Positions 1-11,331 of a stretch of DNA of 38,642 nt are shown one piece after another. Made by a program: the position numbers and the translations under genes. The stretch is taken from the NCBI RefSeq assembly GCF_000003605.2, contig NW_003122814.1:1-38642 (forward strand), written 5' to 3'. The DNA is from Saccoglossus kowalevskii. Lineage: Eukaryota > Hemichordata > Enteropneusta > Harrimaniidae. Below the pieces are notes generated by a model. It saw nothing but the letters and a program-made list of their open reading frames with translations. It was not told the origin of the DNA and searched no databases. Within the stretch, counting starts at the first letter, position 1. Every line of letters starts with the position of its first letter.

Positions 1-900
1 GGCCTATATCACAACGCTGCTGTAGAGCTATATCACAACGCTGCTGTAGTGCTATATCACAACACTTCTGTAAGGCTATATCACAATGCTGCTGTAGGGC
101 ATATATCACAACTCTTCTGCAGGGCTATATCACGACGCTGCTGTATAGCCTATATCACAACCCTGCTGTAGAGCCTATATCACAACGCTGCTGTACAGCC
201 TATATCACAACACTTCTGTAGAGCCTATATCACAACGTTGCTGTAGGCCTATATCACAACGCTGCTGTAGAGCCTATATCACAATGCTTCTGTACAGCCT
301 ATATCATAACGCTTCTGTACAGCCTATATCACAACGCTTCTGCACAGCCTATATCACAACGCATCTGTAGAGCTTTCATCACAACGCTGCTGTAGAGCCT
401 ATATCACAATGCTGCTGTAGACCTATATCACAACGCTGTAGTGGAGCCTATATCACAACGCTTCTGTAGAGCCTATATCACAACGCTGCTGTAGAGCCTA
501 TATCACAACGGTGCTGTAGTGCCTAGATCACAACACTTCTGTAGAGCCTATATCACAACGCTGCTGTACAGCCTACATGTATATCACAACGCTTCTGTAG
601 AGCCTATATCACAACATTGCTGTAGGCCTATATCACAATGCTGCTGTAGAGCCTATATAACAATGCTTCTGTACAGCCTATATCACAACGCTTCTGTACA
701 GCCTATATCACAGCGCTTCTGTAGAGCCTATATCACAACGCTTCTGTAGAGCTTATATCACAACGCTGCTGTAGGGCCTATATCACAATGCTGCTGTAGA
801 CCTATATCACAACGCTGCAGTAGAGCCTATATCACAACGCTTCTGTAGAGCCTATATCACAACGCTGCTGTACAGCCTATATCCCAACACTTCTGTAGGG

Positions 901-1289
901 CCTATATCACAATGCTTCTGTAGGGCCTATATCACAACGCTGCTGTAGATCCTATATCACAACGCTTCTGTAGGCCTATATCACAATGCTGCTGTAGGCC
1001 TATATCACAATGCTGCTGTAGATCCTATATCACAATGGTTCTGTAGTGCCTATATCACAACGCTGCTTTAGAGCCTATATCACAACGCTTCTGTAGGCCT
1101 ATATCACAATGCTGCTGTAGGCCTATATCACAATGCTGCTGTAGAGCCTATATCACAACGCTTCTGTTGGGCCTATATCACAACGCTGCTGTAGAGCATA
1201 TATCAAAACATTTCTGTAGACCTATATCACAACGCTGCTGTAGGCCTATATCACAATGCTGCTGTAGAGCCTATATCACAACGCTTCTG
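901..1289 (+). repeat. 595-bp displaced duplication, left copy
   Basis: This segment recurs 595 bp downstream (24 monomers). Rare shared variants fix the alignment: TGTAGATCC at about 947 and 1542, GCTGCTTTAGAG at 1061 and 1656, CTTCTGTTGGGCC at 1161 and 1756, and a CAAAACATTTCTG monomer near 1204 and 1799. The two copies differ at few positions, for example GTAGTGCC against GTAGGGCC in the monomer with ATGGTTCTG, and one extra T in the right copy near 1510. Confidence 0.85.
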
Positions 1290-1495
1290 TAGAGCCTATA
1301 TCACAACGCTTCTGTAGAGCCTATATCACAACGCTTCTGAAGAGCCTATATTACAACGCTGCTGTAGAGCCTATATCACAACGCTGCTGTACAGCCTATA
1401 TCACAACCCTGCTGTAGAGCCTATATCACAACGCTGCTGTAAAGCCAATATCATAATTCTGATGTAGAGCCTATATCACAACGCTTTTGTAGAGC

Positions 1496-1884
1496 CTATA
1501 TCACAATGCTTTCTGTAGGGCCTATATCACAACGCTGCTGTAGATCCTATATCACAACGCTTCTGTAGGCCTATATCACAATGCTGCTGTAGGCCTATAT
1601 CACAATGCTGCTGTAGATCCTATATCACAATGGTTCTGTAGGGCCTATATCACAACGCTGCTTTAGAGCCTATATCACAACGCTTCTGTAGGCCTATATC
1701 ACAATGCTGCTGTAGGCCTATATCACAATGCTGCTGTAGAGCCTATATCACAACGCTTCTGTTGGGCCTATATCACAACGCTGCTGTAGAGCATATATCA
1801 AAACATTTCTGTAGACCTATATCACAACGCTGCTGTAGGCCTATATCACAATGCTGCTGTAGAGCCTATATCACAACGCTTCTG
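1496..1884 (+). repeat. 595-bp displaced duplication, right copy
   Basis: This is the partner of 901-1289. The match ends where the left copy continues with TGTAGAGCC while this copy has TGTACAGCC. The roughly 206 bp between the copies (1290-1495) recur at about 31,985-32,215 (shared variant ATAATTCTGATG at 1454 and 32,164), so this area shares ancestry with the far right of the window. Confidence 0.85.
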
Positions 1885-2133
1885 TACAGCCTATATCACA
1901 ACGCTTCTGTCGGGCCTATATCACAATGCTGCTGTATAGCCTATATTACAACACATCTGTAGGGCCGATATCACAACGCTTCTGTAGAGCCTATATCACA
2001 ACACTTCTGAAGAGCCTATATTACAACACTGCTGTAGAGCCTATATCACAACGCTCCTGTAGGGTCTATATCACGATGCTGCTGTAGAGCCTATATCACA
2101 ATGCTGCTGTAGAACCTATATCACAACGCTTCT

Positions 2134-2731
2134 GTAGAGCCTATATCACAACGCTTCTGTAGAGCCTATATCACAACGCTTCTGTAGAGCCTATATCACA
2201 ATGCTGCTATAGGACCTATATCACAATGCTGCTGTAGGCCTATATCACAACGCTTCTGTTAATCCTATATCACAACGCTGCTGTAGAGCCTATAACACAA
2301 CGCTTCTGTTAAGCCAATATCACAACGTTTCTGTTAAGCCTATATCACAACGTTGCTGTAGAGCCTATATCACAACGCTGCCGAAGAGCGAATATCACAA
2401 TGCTGCTATAGAGCCTATATCACAACGCTTCCGTAGAGCCTATATCACAACGCTTCTGTAGAGCCTATATCACAACGCTTCTGTAGAGCCTATATCACAA
2501 TGCTGCTATAGGACCTATATCACAATGCTGCTGTAGGCCTATATCACAACGCTTCTGTTAATCCTATATCACAATGCTGCTGTAGAGCCTATAACACAAC
2601 GCTTCTGTTAAGCCAATATCACAACGTTTCTGTTAAGCCTATATCACAACGTTGCTGTAGAGCCTATATCACAACGCTGCCGAAGAGCGAATATCACAAT
2701 GCTGCTATAGAGCCTATATCACAACGCTTCC
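2134..2731 (+). repeat. 299-bp higher-order repeat, first tandem pair
   Basis: Two adjacent copies (about 2134-2432 and 2433-2731) each hold 12 monomers in a fixed order. Diagnostic monomers in order are GCTGCTATAGGACC, CTTCTGTTAATCC, CTATAACAC, AAGCCAATATCAC, AACGTTTCTG, AACGTTGCTG, GCTGCCGAAGAGCGAAT, GCTGCTATAGAGCC and CTTCCGTAG. The GCTATAGG marker lies 299 bp apart (monomer A at 2201 and 2500). One difference is AACGCTG against AATGCTG in the monomer before CTATAACAC. Confidence 0.9.
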
Positions 2732-2784
2732 GTAGAGCCTATATCAAAACGCTGCTGTCGTCCTATATCACAACGCTGCTGTAG

Positions 2785-2853
2785 GCCTATATCAAACGCT
2801 GCTGTAGGCCTATATCAAACGCTGATGTAGGCCTATATCAAACGCTGATGTAG
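2785..2853 (+). repeat. Run of three 23-bp monomers
   Basis: Three consecutive monomers read CTATATCAAACGCTG, lacking two bases of CACAACG and keeping the one-base-short junction, so each is 23 bp. The same trio occurs at about 5064-5132 and 31,884-31,952 inside the larger duplicated blocks. The identical lesion in adjacent monomers implies local amplification of one shortened monomer. Confidence 0.85.
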
Positions 2854-2899
2854 AGCTTATATCACAATGCTGCTGTAGTCCTATATCACAACGCTGCTG

Positions 2900-3105
2900 T
2901 AGGACATATATCACAATGCTTCTGTAGAGCCTATATCACAACGCTGCTGTAGGTCTATATCACAACGCTGCTGTACAGCCTATATCACAACGCTGCTGTA
3001 GGGCCTATATCACAACGCTTCTGTAGACCCTATATCACAACCCTGCTGTAGAGCCTATATCACAACGCTGCTGTAAAGCCAATATCATAATGCTGATGTA
3101 GAGCC
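2900..3105 (+). repeat. GGACATAT module (first of five)
   Basis: A fixed string of about eight monomers: GTAGGACATAT, then TGTAGGTCTAT, TGTACAGCC, TGTAGGGCC, TGTAGACCC, AACCCTGCTG, TGTAAAGCCAAT and GCTGATG. It recurs starting near 5180, 25,279, 33,938 and 38,390. Copies differ slightly: the 25.3-kb copy has AAAGCCTAT rather than AAAGCCAAT, and the 33.9-kb copy has AAATCCAAT. Confidence 0.8.
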
Positions 3106-4430
3106 TATATCACAATGCTTCTGTAGGCCTATATCACAATGCTGCTGTAGGCCTATATCACAATGCTGCTGTAGAGCCTATATCACAATGTTTCTGTAGG
3201 GCCTATAACACAACGCTGCTGTAGAGCCTATATCACAACGCTTCTGTAGGCCTATATCACAATGCTGCTGTAGGCCTATATCACAACGCTGCTGTAGAGC
3301 ATATATCACAACACTTCTGTAGACCTATATCACAACGCTGCTGTAGGCCTATATCACAATGCTGCTGTAGAGCCTATATCACAACGCTTCTGTAGAGCCT
3401 ATATCACAACGCTTCTGTAGAGCCTATATCACAACTCTTCTGAAGAGCCTATATTACAACGCTGCTGTAGAGCCTATATCACAACGCTCCTGTAGGGCCT
3501 ATATCACGACGCTGCTGTAGAGCCTATATCACAATGCTGCTGTTGTGACTATACCACAATGCTTCTGTAGGGCCTATATCACAACGCTTCTGCAGGGCGT
3601 ATATCACAACGCTGCTGTAGAGCCTATATCACAACTCTGCTGTAGAGCCTATATCACAACGCTGCTGTACAGCCTATATCACAATGCTTCTGTAGAGCCT
3701 ATATCGCAACGCTGCTGTAAGCCTATATCACAACGCTGCTGTAGAGCCTATATTACAATGCTTCTGTACAGCCTATATCACAACGCTTCTGTACAGCCTA
3801 TATCACAACGCTTCTGTAGAGCCTATATCACAACGCTGCAGTAGAGTCTATATCACAACGCTTCTGTAGAGCCTATATCACAATGCTGCTGTAGAGCCTA
3901 TATCACAACGCTGCTGTACAGCCTATATCACAATGCTTCTGTAGAGCCTATACCACAACGCTGCTGTACAGCCTATATTCCAACACTTCTGTAGGGCCTA
4001 TATCACAAAACTGCTGTAGAACCTATATCACAACGCTGCTGTAGAGCCTATATCACAACGCTTCTGTCGGGCCTATATCACAACGCTGCTGTATAGCCTA
4101 TATTACAACACATCTGTAGGGCCGATATCACAACGCTTCTGTAGAGCCTATATCACAACGCTGATGTCGAGCCTATATCACAACGCTTCTGTAGAGCCTA
4201 TAACACAATGCTTCTGTAGGGCCTATATCACAACGCTGCTGTAGAGCCTATATCACAACGCTTCTGTAGGCCTATATCACAATGCTGCTGTAGGCCTATA
4301 TCACAATGCTGCTGTAGAGCCTATATCACATCGCTTCTGTAGGGCCTATATCACCACGCTGCTGTAGGCCTATATCACAATGCTTCTGTAGGACCTATAT
4401 CACAACGCTTCTGTAGAGCCTATATCACAA
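3075..4430 (+). repeat. 1.4-kb type 1 block, left copy
   Basis: This block recurs at about 28,600-30,031. The offset is exactly 25,601 bp from 3541 to about 4430, with one- to three-monomer length differences on the left side. A 300-base stretch (3545-3844 and 29,146-29,445) gives identical translations. Right of the block the copies diverge: GCTTCTGTAGAG here, GATTCTGTAGG there. Confidence 0.85.
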
Positions 4431-6072
4431 CGCTTCTGTAGAGCCTATATCACAACGCTTCTGTAGAGCCTATATCACAATGCTGCTATAGGACCTATAT
4501 CACAATGCTGCTGTAGGCCTATATCACAACGCTTCTGTTAATCCTATATCACAACGCTGCTGTAGAGCCTATAACACAACGCTTCTGTTAAGCCAATATC
4601 ACAACGTTTCTGTTAAGCCTATATCACAACGTTGCTGTAGAGCCTATATCACAACGCTGCCGAAGAGCGAATATCACAATGCTGCTATAGAGCCTATATC
4701 ACAATGCTTCCGTAGAGCCTATATCACAACGCTTCTGTAGAGCCTATATCACAACGCTTCTGTAGAGCCTATATCACAATGCCGCTATAGGACCTATATC
4801 ACAATGCTGCTGTAGGCCTATATCACAACGCTTCTGTTAATCCTATATCACAACGCTGCTGTAGAGCCTATAACACAACGCTTCTGTTAAGCCAATATCA
4901 CAACGTTTCTGTTAAGCCTATATCACAACGTTGCTGTAGAGCCTATATCACAACGCTGCCGAAGAGCGAATATCACAATGCTGCTATATAGCCTATATCA
5001 CAACGCTTCCATAGAGCCTATATCAAAACGCTGCTGTCGTCCTATATCACAACGCTGCTGTAGGCCTATATCAAACGCTGCTGTAGGCCTATATCAAACG
5101 CTGATGTAGGCCTATATCAAACGCTGATGTAGAGCTTATATCACAATGCTGCTGTAGTCCTATATCACAACGCTGCTGTAGGACATATATCACAATGCTT
5201 CTGTAGAGCCTATATCACAACGCTGCTGTAGGTCTATATCACAACGCTGCTGTACAGCCTATATCACAACGCTGCTGTAGGGCCTATACCACAACGCTTC
5301 TGTAGACCCTATATCACAACCCTGCTGTAGAGCCTATATCACAACGCTGCTGTAAAGCCAATATCATAATGCTGATGTAGAGCCTATATCACAACGCTTT
5401 TGTAGAGCCTATATCACAATGCTTCTGTAGGGCCTATATCACAACGCTGCTGTAGAGCCTATATCACAATGCTTCTGTAGGCCTATATCACAATGCTGCT
5501 GTAGGCCTATATCACAATGCTGCTGTAGAGCCTATATCACAATGTTTCTGTAGGGCCTATAACACAACGCTTCTGTAGAGCCTATATCACAACGCTTCTG
5601 TAGGCCTATATCACAATGCTGCTGTAGGCCTATATCACAACGCTGTTGTAGAGCATATATCACAACACTTCTGTAGAACTATATCACAACGCTGCTGTAG
5701 GCCTATATCACAATGCTGCTGTAGAGCCTATATCACAACGCTTCTGTAGAGCCTATATCACAACGCTTCTGTAGAGCCAATATCACAACTCTTCTGAAGA
5801 GCCTATATTACAACGCTGCTGTAGAGCCTATATCACAACGCTCCTGTAGGGCCTATATCACGACGCTGCTGTAGAGCCTATATCACAATGCTGCTGTTGT
5901 GACTATACCACAATGCTTCTGTAGGGCCTATATCACAACGCTTCTGCAGGGCGTATATCACAACGCTGCTGTAGAGCCTATATCACAACTCTGCTGTAGA
6001 GCCTATATCACAACGCTGCTGTACAGCCTATATCACAATGCTTCTGTAGAGCCTATATCGCAACGCTGCTGT
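4393..6072 (+). repeat. 1.7-kb displaced duplication, right copy
   Basis: This is the partner of 2114-3718 and is 75 bp longer through a three-monomer gain or loss. Private point changes include GCCGCTATAGG at 4780 (GCTGCTATAGG elsewhere) and CTTCCATAG near 5008 (CTTCCGTAG elsewhere). Confidence 0.85.
4413..5010 (+). repeat. 299-bp higher-order repeat, second tandem pair
   Basis: Two tandem copies (about 4413-4711 and 4712-5010) show the same 12-monomer order as the pair at 2134-2731, displaced by 2279 bp. The GCTATAGG marker is again 299 bp apart (4480 and 4779). Confidence 0.9.
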
Positions 6073-6334
6073 AGAGCCTATATCACAACGCTTCTGTAGG
6101 CCTATATCACAATGCTGCTGTAGGCCTATATCACAATGCTTCTGTAGGACCTATATCACAACGCTTCTGTGGGAGCCTATATCACAATGATTCTGTGAGG
6201 GCGATATCACAACGCTGCTGTAGAGCCTATATCACAACGCTGATGTCGAGCCTATATCACAACGCTTCTGTAGAGCCTATAACACAATGCTTCTGTAGGG
6301 CCTATATCACAACGCTGCTGTAGAGCCTATATCA

Positions 6335-7532
6335 AAACACTTCTGTAGGACTATATCACAATGCTGCTGTAGAGCCTATATCACAACACTGCTGTATGAC
6401 CTATATCACAACGTTGCTGTAGGGCCTATATCACAATGATGCTGTAGAGCCTATATCACAATGCTTCTGTAGAGCCAATATCACAACGCTTCTGTTAAGT
6501 CTATATTACAACGCTGCTGTAGGACCTATATCACAACGCTGCTGTAGAGCCTATATCACATTGCTGCTGTAGGCTTATATCACAATGCTGCTGTAGAGCC
6601 TATATCACAATGCTGCTGTAGGGTTATTTCACAACGTTGCTGTTGAGCCTATATCACAACGCTGCTGTAGGCCTATATCACAACACTGCTGTAGAGCCTA
6701 TATCACAACGCTTCTGTCGGCCTATATCAAAACGCTGCTGTAGAGCCTATATCACAACGCTGCTGTAGAGCCTATATATTACATTGCTGCTGTAGGCTTA
6801 TATCACAATGCTGCTGTTGAGCCTATATTACAATGCATCTGTAGGCCTATATCACAACGCTGCTGTAGGGCTATATCGCAACGCTGCTGTAGAGCCTATA
6901 TCACAACGCTGCTGTAGAGAATATATCACAACGCTGCTGTAGGACCTATATCACAATGCTGCTGTAGAGCCTGTATCACATTGCTGCTGTAGGGCTATAT
7001 AACAACGCTGCTGTAGGCCTATATCACAACGCTGATGTAGGGGCTATTTCACAACACTGCTGTAAAGCCTATATCACAACGCTTCTGTTGGCCTATATCA
7101 AAACTCTGCTGTTGAGCCTATATCATAACGCTGCTGTAGAGCCTATATCACAACGCTGCTGTAGGACCTATATCTCAACGCTTCTGTAGGACCTATTTCA
7201 CAGTGCTGCTGTAGAGCCTATATCACAAAACTGCTGTAGAGCCTATATCACAACGCTGCTGCAGGACCTATATCACAACGCTTCTGTTAAGCCTTTATCA
7301 CAACGCTTCTGTAGAACCTATATCACAATGCTGCTGTAGAGCCTATATCACAACGTTGCTGTAGGGCCTATATCACAACACTTTTGTTAACCCTATATCA
7401 CAAAGTTGCTGTAGGCCTATATCACAACGCTGCTGTAGAGCCTATATCACAACGCTGCTGTAGGCGTATATCACAACGCTTCTGTAGACCTATATCGCAA
7501 TGCTGCTGTAGAGCCTATATCACAACGCTGCT
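6335..7532 (+). repeat. Partial unit of the 1924-bp family
   Basis: This segment matches about 7718-8912 at an offset of 1381-1383 bp (a 2-bp deletion in CTATAACAATGATG of the right copy changes the offset). Rare monomers shared in order include TATATATTACATTGCTG, GCATCTGTAGG, CTGTATCACATTG, TGTAGGGGCTATTTC and TGTTAACCCTATATCACAAAG. It lacks the last roughly 540 bp of the full unit and then joins the GTTGAGCCATTATC monomer that starts the next unit. Confidence 0.85.
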
Positions 7533-9456
7533 GTTGAGCCATTATCAAAACGCTCTTTAGGCCTATATCAAAACGCTGCTGTAAAGCCTATATCACAACG
7601 CCTATGTTAAGCCTATATTAAATGCTTCTGTAGGCCTATATCAAAATGCTGCTGTAGGACCTATATCACAGCGCTTCTGTTAAGCCTTCATCGCAACGCT
7701 TCTGTAGGCCTATATCAAAAACACTTCTGTAGGCCTATATCACAATGCTGCTGTAGAGCCTATATCACAACACTGCTGTAGGCCTATATCACAACGTTGC
7801 TGTAGGGCCTATAACAATGATGCTGTAGAGCCTATATCACAATGCTTCTGTAGAGCCAATATCACAACGCTTCTGTTAAGTCTATATTACAACGCTGCTG
7901 TAGGACCTATATCACAACGCTGCTGTAGAGCCTATATCACATTGCTGCTGTAGGCTTATATCACAATGCTGCTGTAGAGCCTATATCACAATGCTGCTGT
8001 AGGGTTATTTCACAACGTTGCTGTTGAGCCTATATCACAACGCTGCTGTAGGCCTATATCACAACACTGCTGTAGAGCCTATATCACAACGCTTCTGTCG
8101 GCCTATATCAAAACGCTGCTGTAGAGCCTATATCACAACGCTGCTGTAGAGCCTATATATTACATTGCTGCTGTAGGCTTATATCACAATGCTGCTGTTG
8201 AGCCTATATTACAATGCATCTGTAGGCCTATATCAAAACGCTGCTGTAGGGCTATATCGCAACGCTGCTGTAGAGCCTATATCACAACGCTGCTGTAGAG
8301 CCTATATCACAACGCTGCTGTAGGACCTATATCACAATGCTGCTGTAGAGCCTGTATCACATTGCTGCTGTAGGGCTATATAACAACGCTGCTGTAGGCC
8401 TATATCACAACGCTGATGTAGGGGCTATTTCACAACACTGCTGTAAAGCCTATATCACAACGCTTCTGTTGGCCTATATCAAAACTCTGCTGTTGAGCCT
8501 ATATCATAACGCTGCTGTAGAGCCTATATCACAACGCTGCTGTAGGACCTATATCTCAACGCTTCTGTAGGACCTATTTCACAATGCTGCTGTAGAGCCT
8601 ATATCACAAAACTGCTGTAGAGCCTATATAACAACGCTGCTGCAGGACCTATATCACAATGCTTCTGTTAAGCCTTTATCACAACGCTTCTGTAGAACCT
8701 ATATCACAATGCTGCTGTAGAGCCTATATCACAACGTTGCTGTAGGGCCTATATCACAACACTTTTGTTAACCCTATATCACAAAGTTGCTGTAGGCCTA
8801 TATCACAACGCTGCTGTAGAGCCTATATCACAACGCTGCTGTAGGCGTATATCACAACACTTCTATAGACCTTTATCGCAATGCTGCTGTAGAGCCTATA
8901 TCACAACGCTGCTGTAGGCCTATATTACAACGCTGCTGTAGGACCTATATGACGCTTCTACTGTAGAGCCTATATCACAACGCTGCTGTAGAGCCTATAA
9001 CACAATGCTGCTGTATAGCCTATATCACAACACTGCTGTAGGACCTATACCACAATGCTATTGTAGGACCTATATCACAACGCTTCTGTAGGCCTATATC
9101 ACAACACTTCTGTTAAGCCTATATCACAACGCTTCTGTAGGCCTATATCACAATGCTGCTGTAGGCGTATTTCACAAAACTGCTGTTAATCCTATATCAC
9201 AACGCTGCTGTAGAGCCTATATCACAACACTGCTGTAGAGCTTATATCACAATGCTTCTGTAGTCCTATATCACAACGCTGCTGTAGGCCTATTTCACAA
9301 CGCTGCTGTAGGCCTATATCACAACGCTGCTGTAGAGCCTATATCACAATGCTGCTCTAGAGCCTATATCACAACGCTGCTGTACAGCCTATAACACAAC
9401 GCTGCTGTAGAGCGTATATCACAACGTTGCTGTAGAGCCTATATCACAACGCTGCT
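7533..9456 (+). repeat. 1924-bp higher-order repeat, unit 1
   Basis: A tandem unit whose start is marked by GTTGAGCCATTATC followed by the truncated monomer GCTCTTTAGG. Every rare monomer recurs 1924 bp later, for example AGAGCCAATATC at 7852 and 9776, and CTATATGACGCT at about 8951 and 10,875. The size equals about 78 monomers. A deletion makes the GACGCTTC monomer irregular in this unit and its successor. Confidence 0.88.
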
Positions 9457-11331
9457 GTTGAGCCATTATCAAAACGCTCTTTAGGCCTATATCAAAACGC
9501 TGCTGTAAAGCCTATATCACAACGCCTATGTTAAGCCTATATTAAATGCTTCTGTAGGCCTATATCAAAATGCTGCTGTAGGACCTATATCACAGCGCTT
9601 CTGTTAAGCCTTCATCGCAACGCTTCTGTAGGCCTATATCAAAAACACTTCTGTAGGCCTATATCACAATGCTGATGTAGAGCCTATATCACAACACTGC
9701 TGTAGGCCTATATCACAACGTTGCTGTAGGGCCTATAACAATGATGCTGTAGAGCCTATATCACAATGCTTCTGTAGAGCCAATATCACAACGCTTCTGT
9801 TAAGTCTATATTACAACGCTGCTGTAGGACCTATATCACAACGCTGCTGTAGAGCCTATATCACATTGCTGCTGTAGGCTTATATCACAATGCTGCTGTA
9901 GAGCCTATATCACAATGCTGCTGTAGGGTTATTTCACAACGTTGCTGTTGAGCCTATATCACAACGCTGCTGTAGGCCTATATCACAACACTGCTGTAGA
10001 GCCTATATCACAACGCTTCTGTCGGCCTATATCAAAACGCTGCTGTAGAGCCTATATCACAACGCTGCTGTAGAGCCTATATATTACATTGCTGCTGTAG
10101 GCTTATATCACAATGCTGCTGTTGAGCCTATATTACAATGCATCTGTAGGCCTATATCACAACGCTGCTGTAGGGCTATATCGCAACGCTGCTGTAGAGC
10201 CTATATCACAACGCTGCTGTAGAGCCTATATCACAACGCTGCTGTAGGACCTATATCACAATGCTGCTGTAGAGCCTGTATCACATTGCTGCTGTAGGGC
10301 TATATAACAACGCTGCTGTAGGCCTATATCACAACGCTGATGTAGGGGCTATTTCACAACACTGCTGTAAAGCCTATATCACAACGCTTCTGTTGGCCTA
10401 TATCAAAACTCTGCTGTTGAGCCTATATCATAACGCTGCTGTAGAGCCTATATCACAACGCTGCTGTAGGACCTATATCTCAACGCTTCTGTAGGACCTA
10501 TTTCACAGTGCTGCTGTAGAGCCTATATCACAAAACTGCTGTAGAGCCTATATCACAACGCTGCTGCAGGACCTATATCACAACGCTTCTGTTAAGCCTT
10601 TATCACAACGCTTCTGTAGAACCTATATCACAATGCTGCTGTAGAGCCTATATCACAACGTTGCTGTAGGGCCTATATCACAACACTTTTGTTAACCCTA
10701 TATCACAAAGTTGCTGTAGGCCTATATCACAACGCTGCTGTAGAGCCTATATCACAACGCTGCTGTAGGCGTATATCACAACGCTTCTGTAGACCTATAT
10801 CGCAATGCTGCTGTAGAGCCTATATCACAACGCTGCTGTAGGCCTATATTACAACGCTGCTGTAGGACCTATATGACGCTGCTACTGTAGAGCCTATATC
10901 ACAACGCTGCTGTAGAGCCTATAACACAATGCTGCTGTATAGCCCATATCACAACACTGCTGTAGAACCTATACCACAATGCTATTGTAGGACCTATATC
11001 ACAACGCTTCTGTAGGCCTATATCACAATGCTGCTGTAGGCGTATTTCACAAAACTGCTGTTAAGCCTATATCACAACGCTGCTGTAGAGCCTATATCAC
11101 AACACTGCTGTAGAGCTTATATCACAATGCTTCTGTAGTCCTATATCACAACGCTGCTGTAGGCCTATTTCACAACGCTGCTGTAGGCCTATATCACAAC
11201 GCTGCTGTAGAGCCTATATCATAACGCTGCTCTAGAGCCTATATCACAACGCTGCTGTAGAACCTATATCACATTGCTGCTGTAGAGCGTATATCACAAC
11301 GCTGCTGTAGAGCCTATATCACAACGCTGCT
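9457..11331 (+). repeat. 1924-bp higher-order repeat, unit 2 (two-monomer deletion)
   Basis: Direct tandem successor of 7533-9456. It is about 49 bp shorter because two monomers (ACACTTCTGTTAAGCC and its neighbour, 9100-9150 in unit 1) are missing near 11,020. The next GTTGAGCC marker at 11,332 begins a more diverged third unit. The same two-monomer presence or absence difference recurs near 22,380-22,430 against 22,560-22,590. Confidence 0.87.

Larger units (their letters stand above)
1866..2878 (+). repeat. 1.0-kb type 1 block, left copy
   Basis: This block reappears at 30,965-31,977 at a constant offset of 29,099 bp. Anchors are CTGTCGGGCC (1911 C and 31,010 C), the ATCTGTAGGGCCGATATC monomer, both 299-bp units and the three 23-bp monomers. 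The right edge is sharp: here GCTGTAGTCC follows, while the distant copy has GCTGTAGAGCC. By-eye differences are sparse point changes such as CACGATG against CACGACG. Confidence 0.85.
2114..3718 (+). repeat. 1.6-kb displaced duplication, left copy
   Basis: This segment matches 4393-6072. The offset is 2279 bp up to about 3105 and 2354 bp afterwards, because the right copy has exactly three extra monomers (75 bp) near 5390-5465. Anchors are the 299-bp units, the 23-bp monomers, the GGACATAT module and the TGTTGTGACTATACC monomer (3541 and 5895). The match stops where this copy has TGTAAGCC and the other has TGTAGAGCC. Confidence 0.85.
1..6330 (+). repeat. Type 1 satellite domain (left)
   Basis: This stretch is dominated by canonical monomers with TGTAGAGCC, TGTAGGCC and TGTACAGCC junctions and frequent GCTTCTG monomers. 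Near 6330-6400 the dialect changes to type 2, with TGTATGACC, TTGCTGTAGGG and CTATTTCAC forms appearing. It holds the 595-bp duplication, two pairs of 299-bp units and a displaced 1.6-kb duplication, listed separately. No gene or unique sequence is visible. The exact edge depends on which diagnostic variant is used. Confidence 0.75.

Noticed and set aside
6770-6800. Possible insertion seam at the irregular TATATATTACATTG monomer.
   Set aside because: It is a 2-bp expansion inside a normal monomer, repeated in all copies of the 1924-bp family (also near 8155, 10,078 and 19,187), with no foreign DNA attached.
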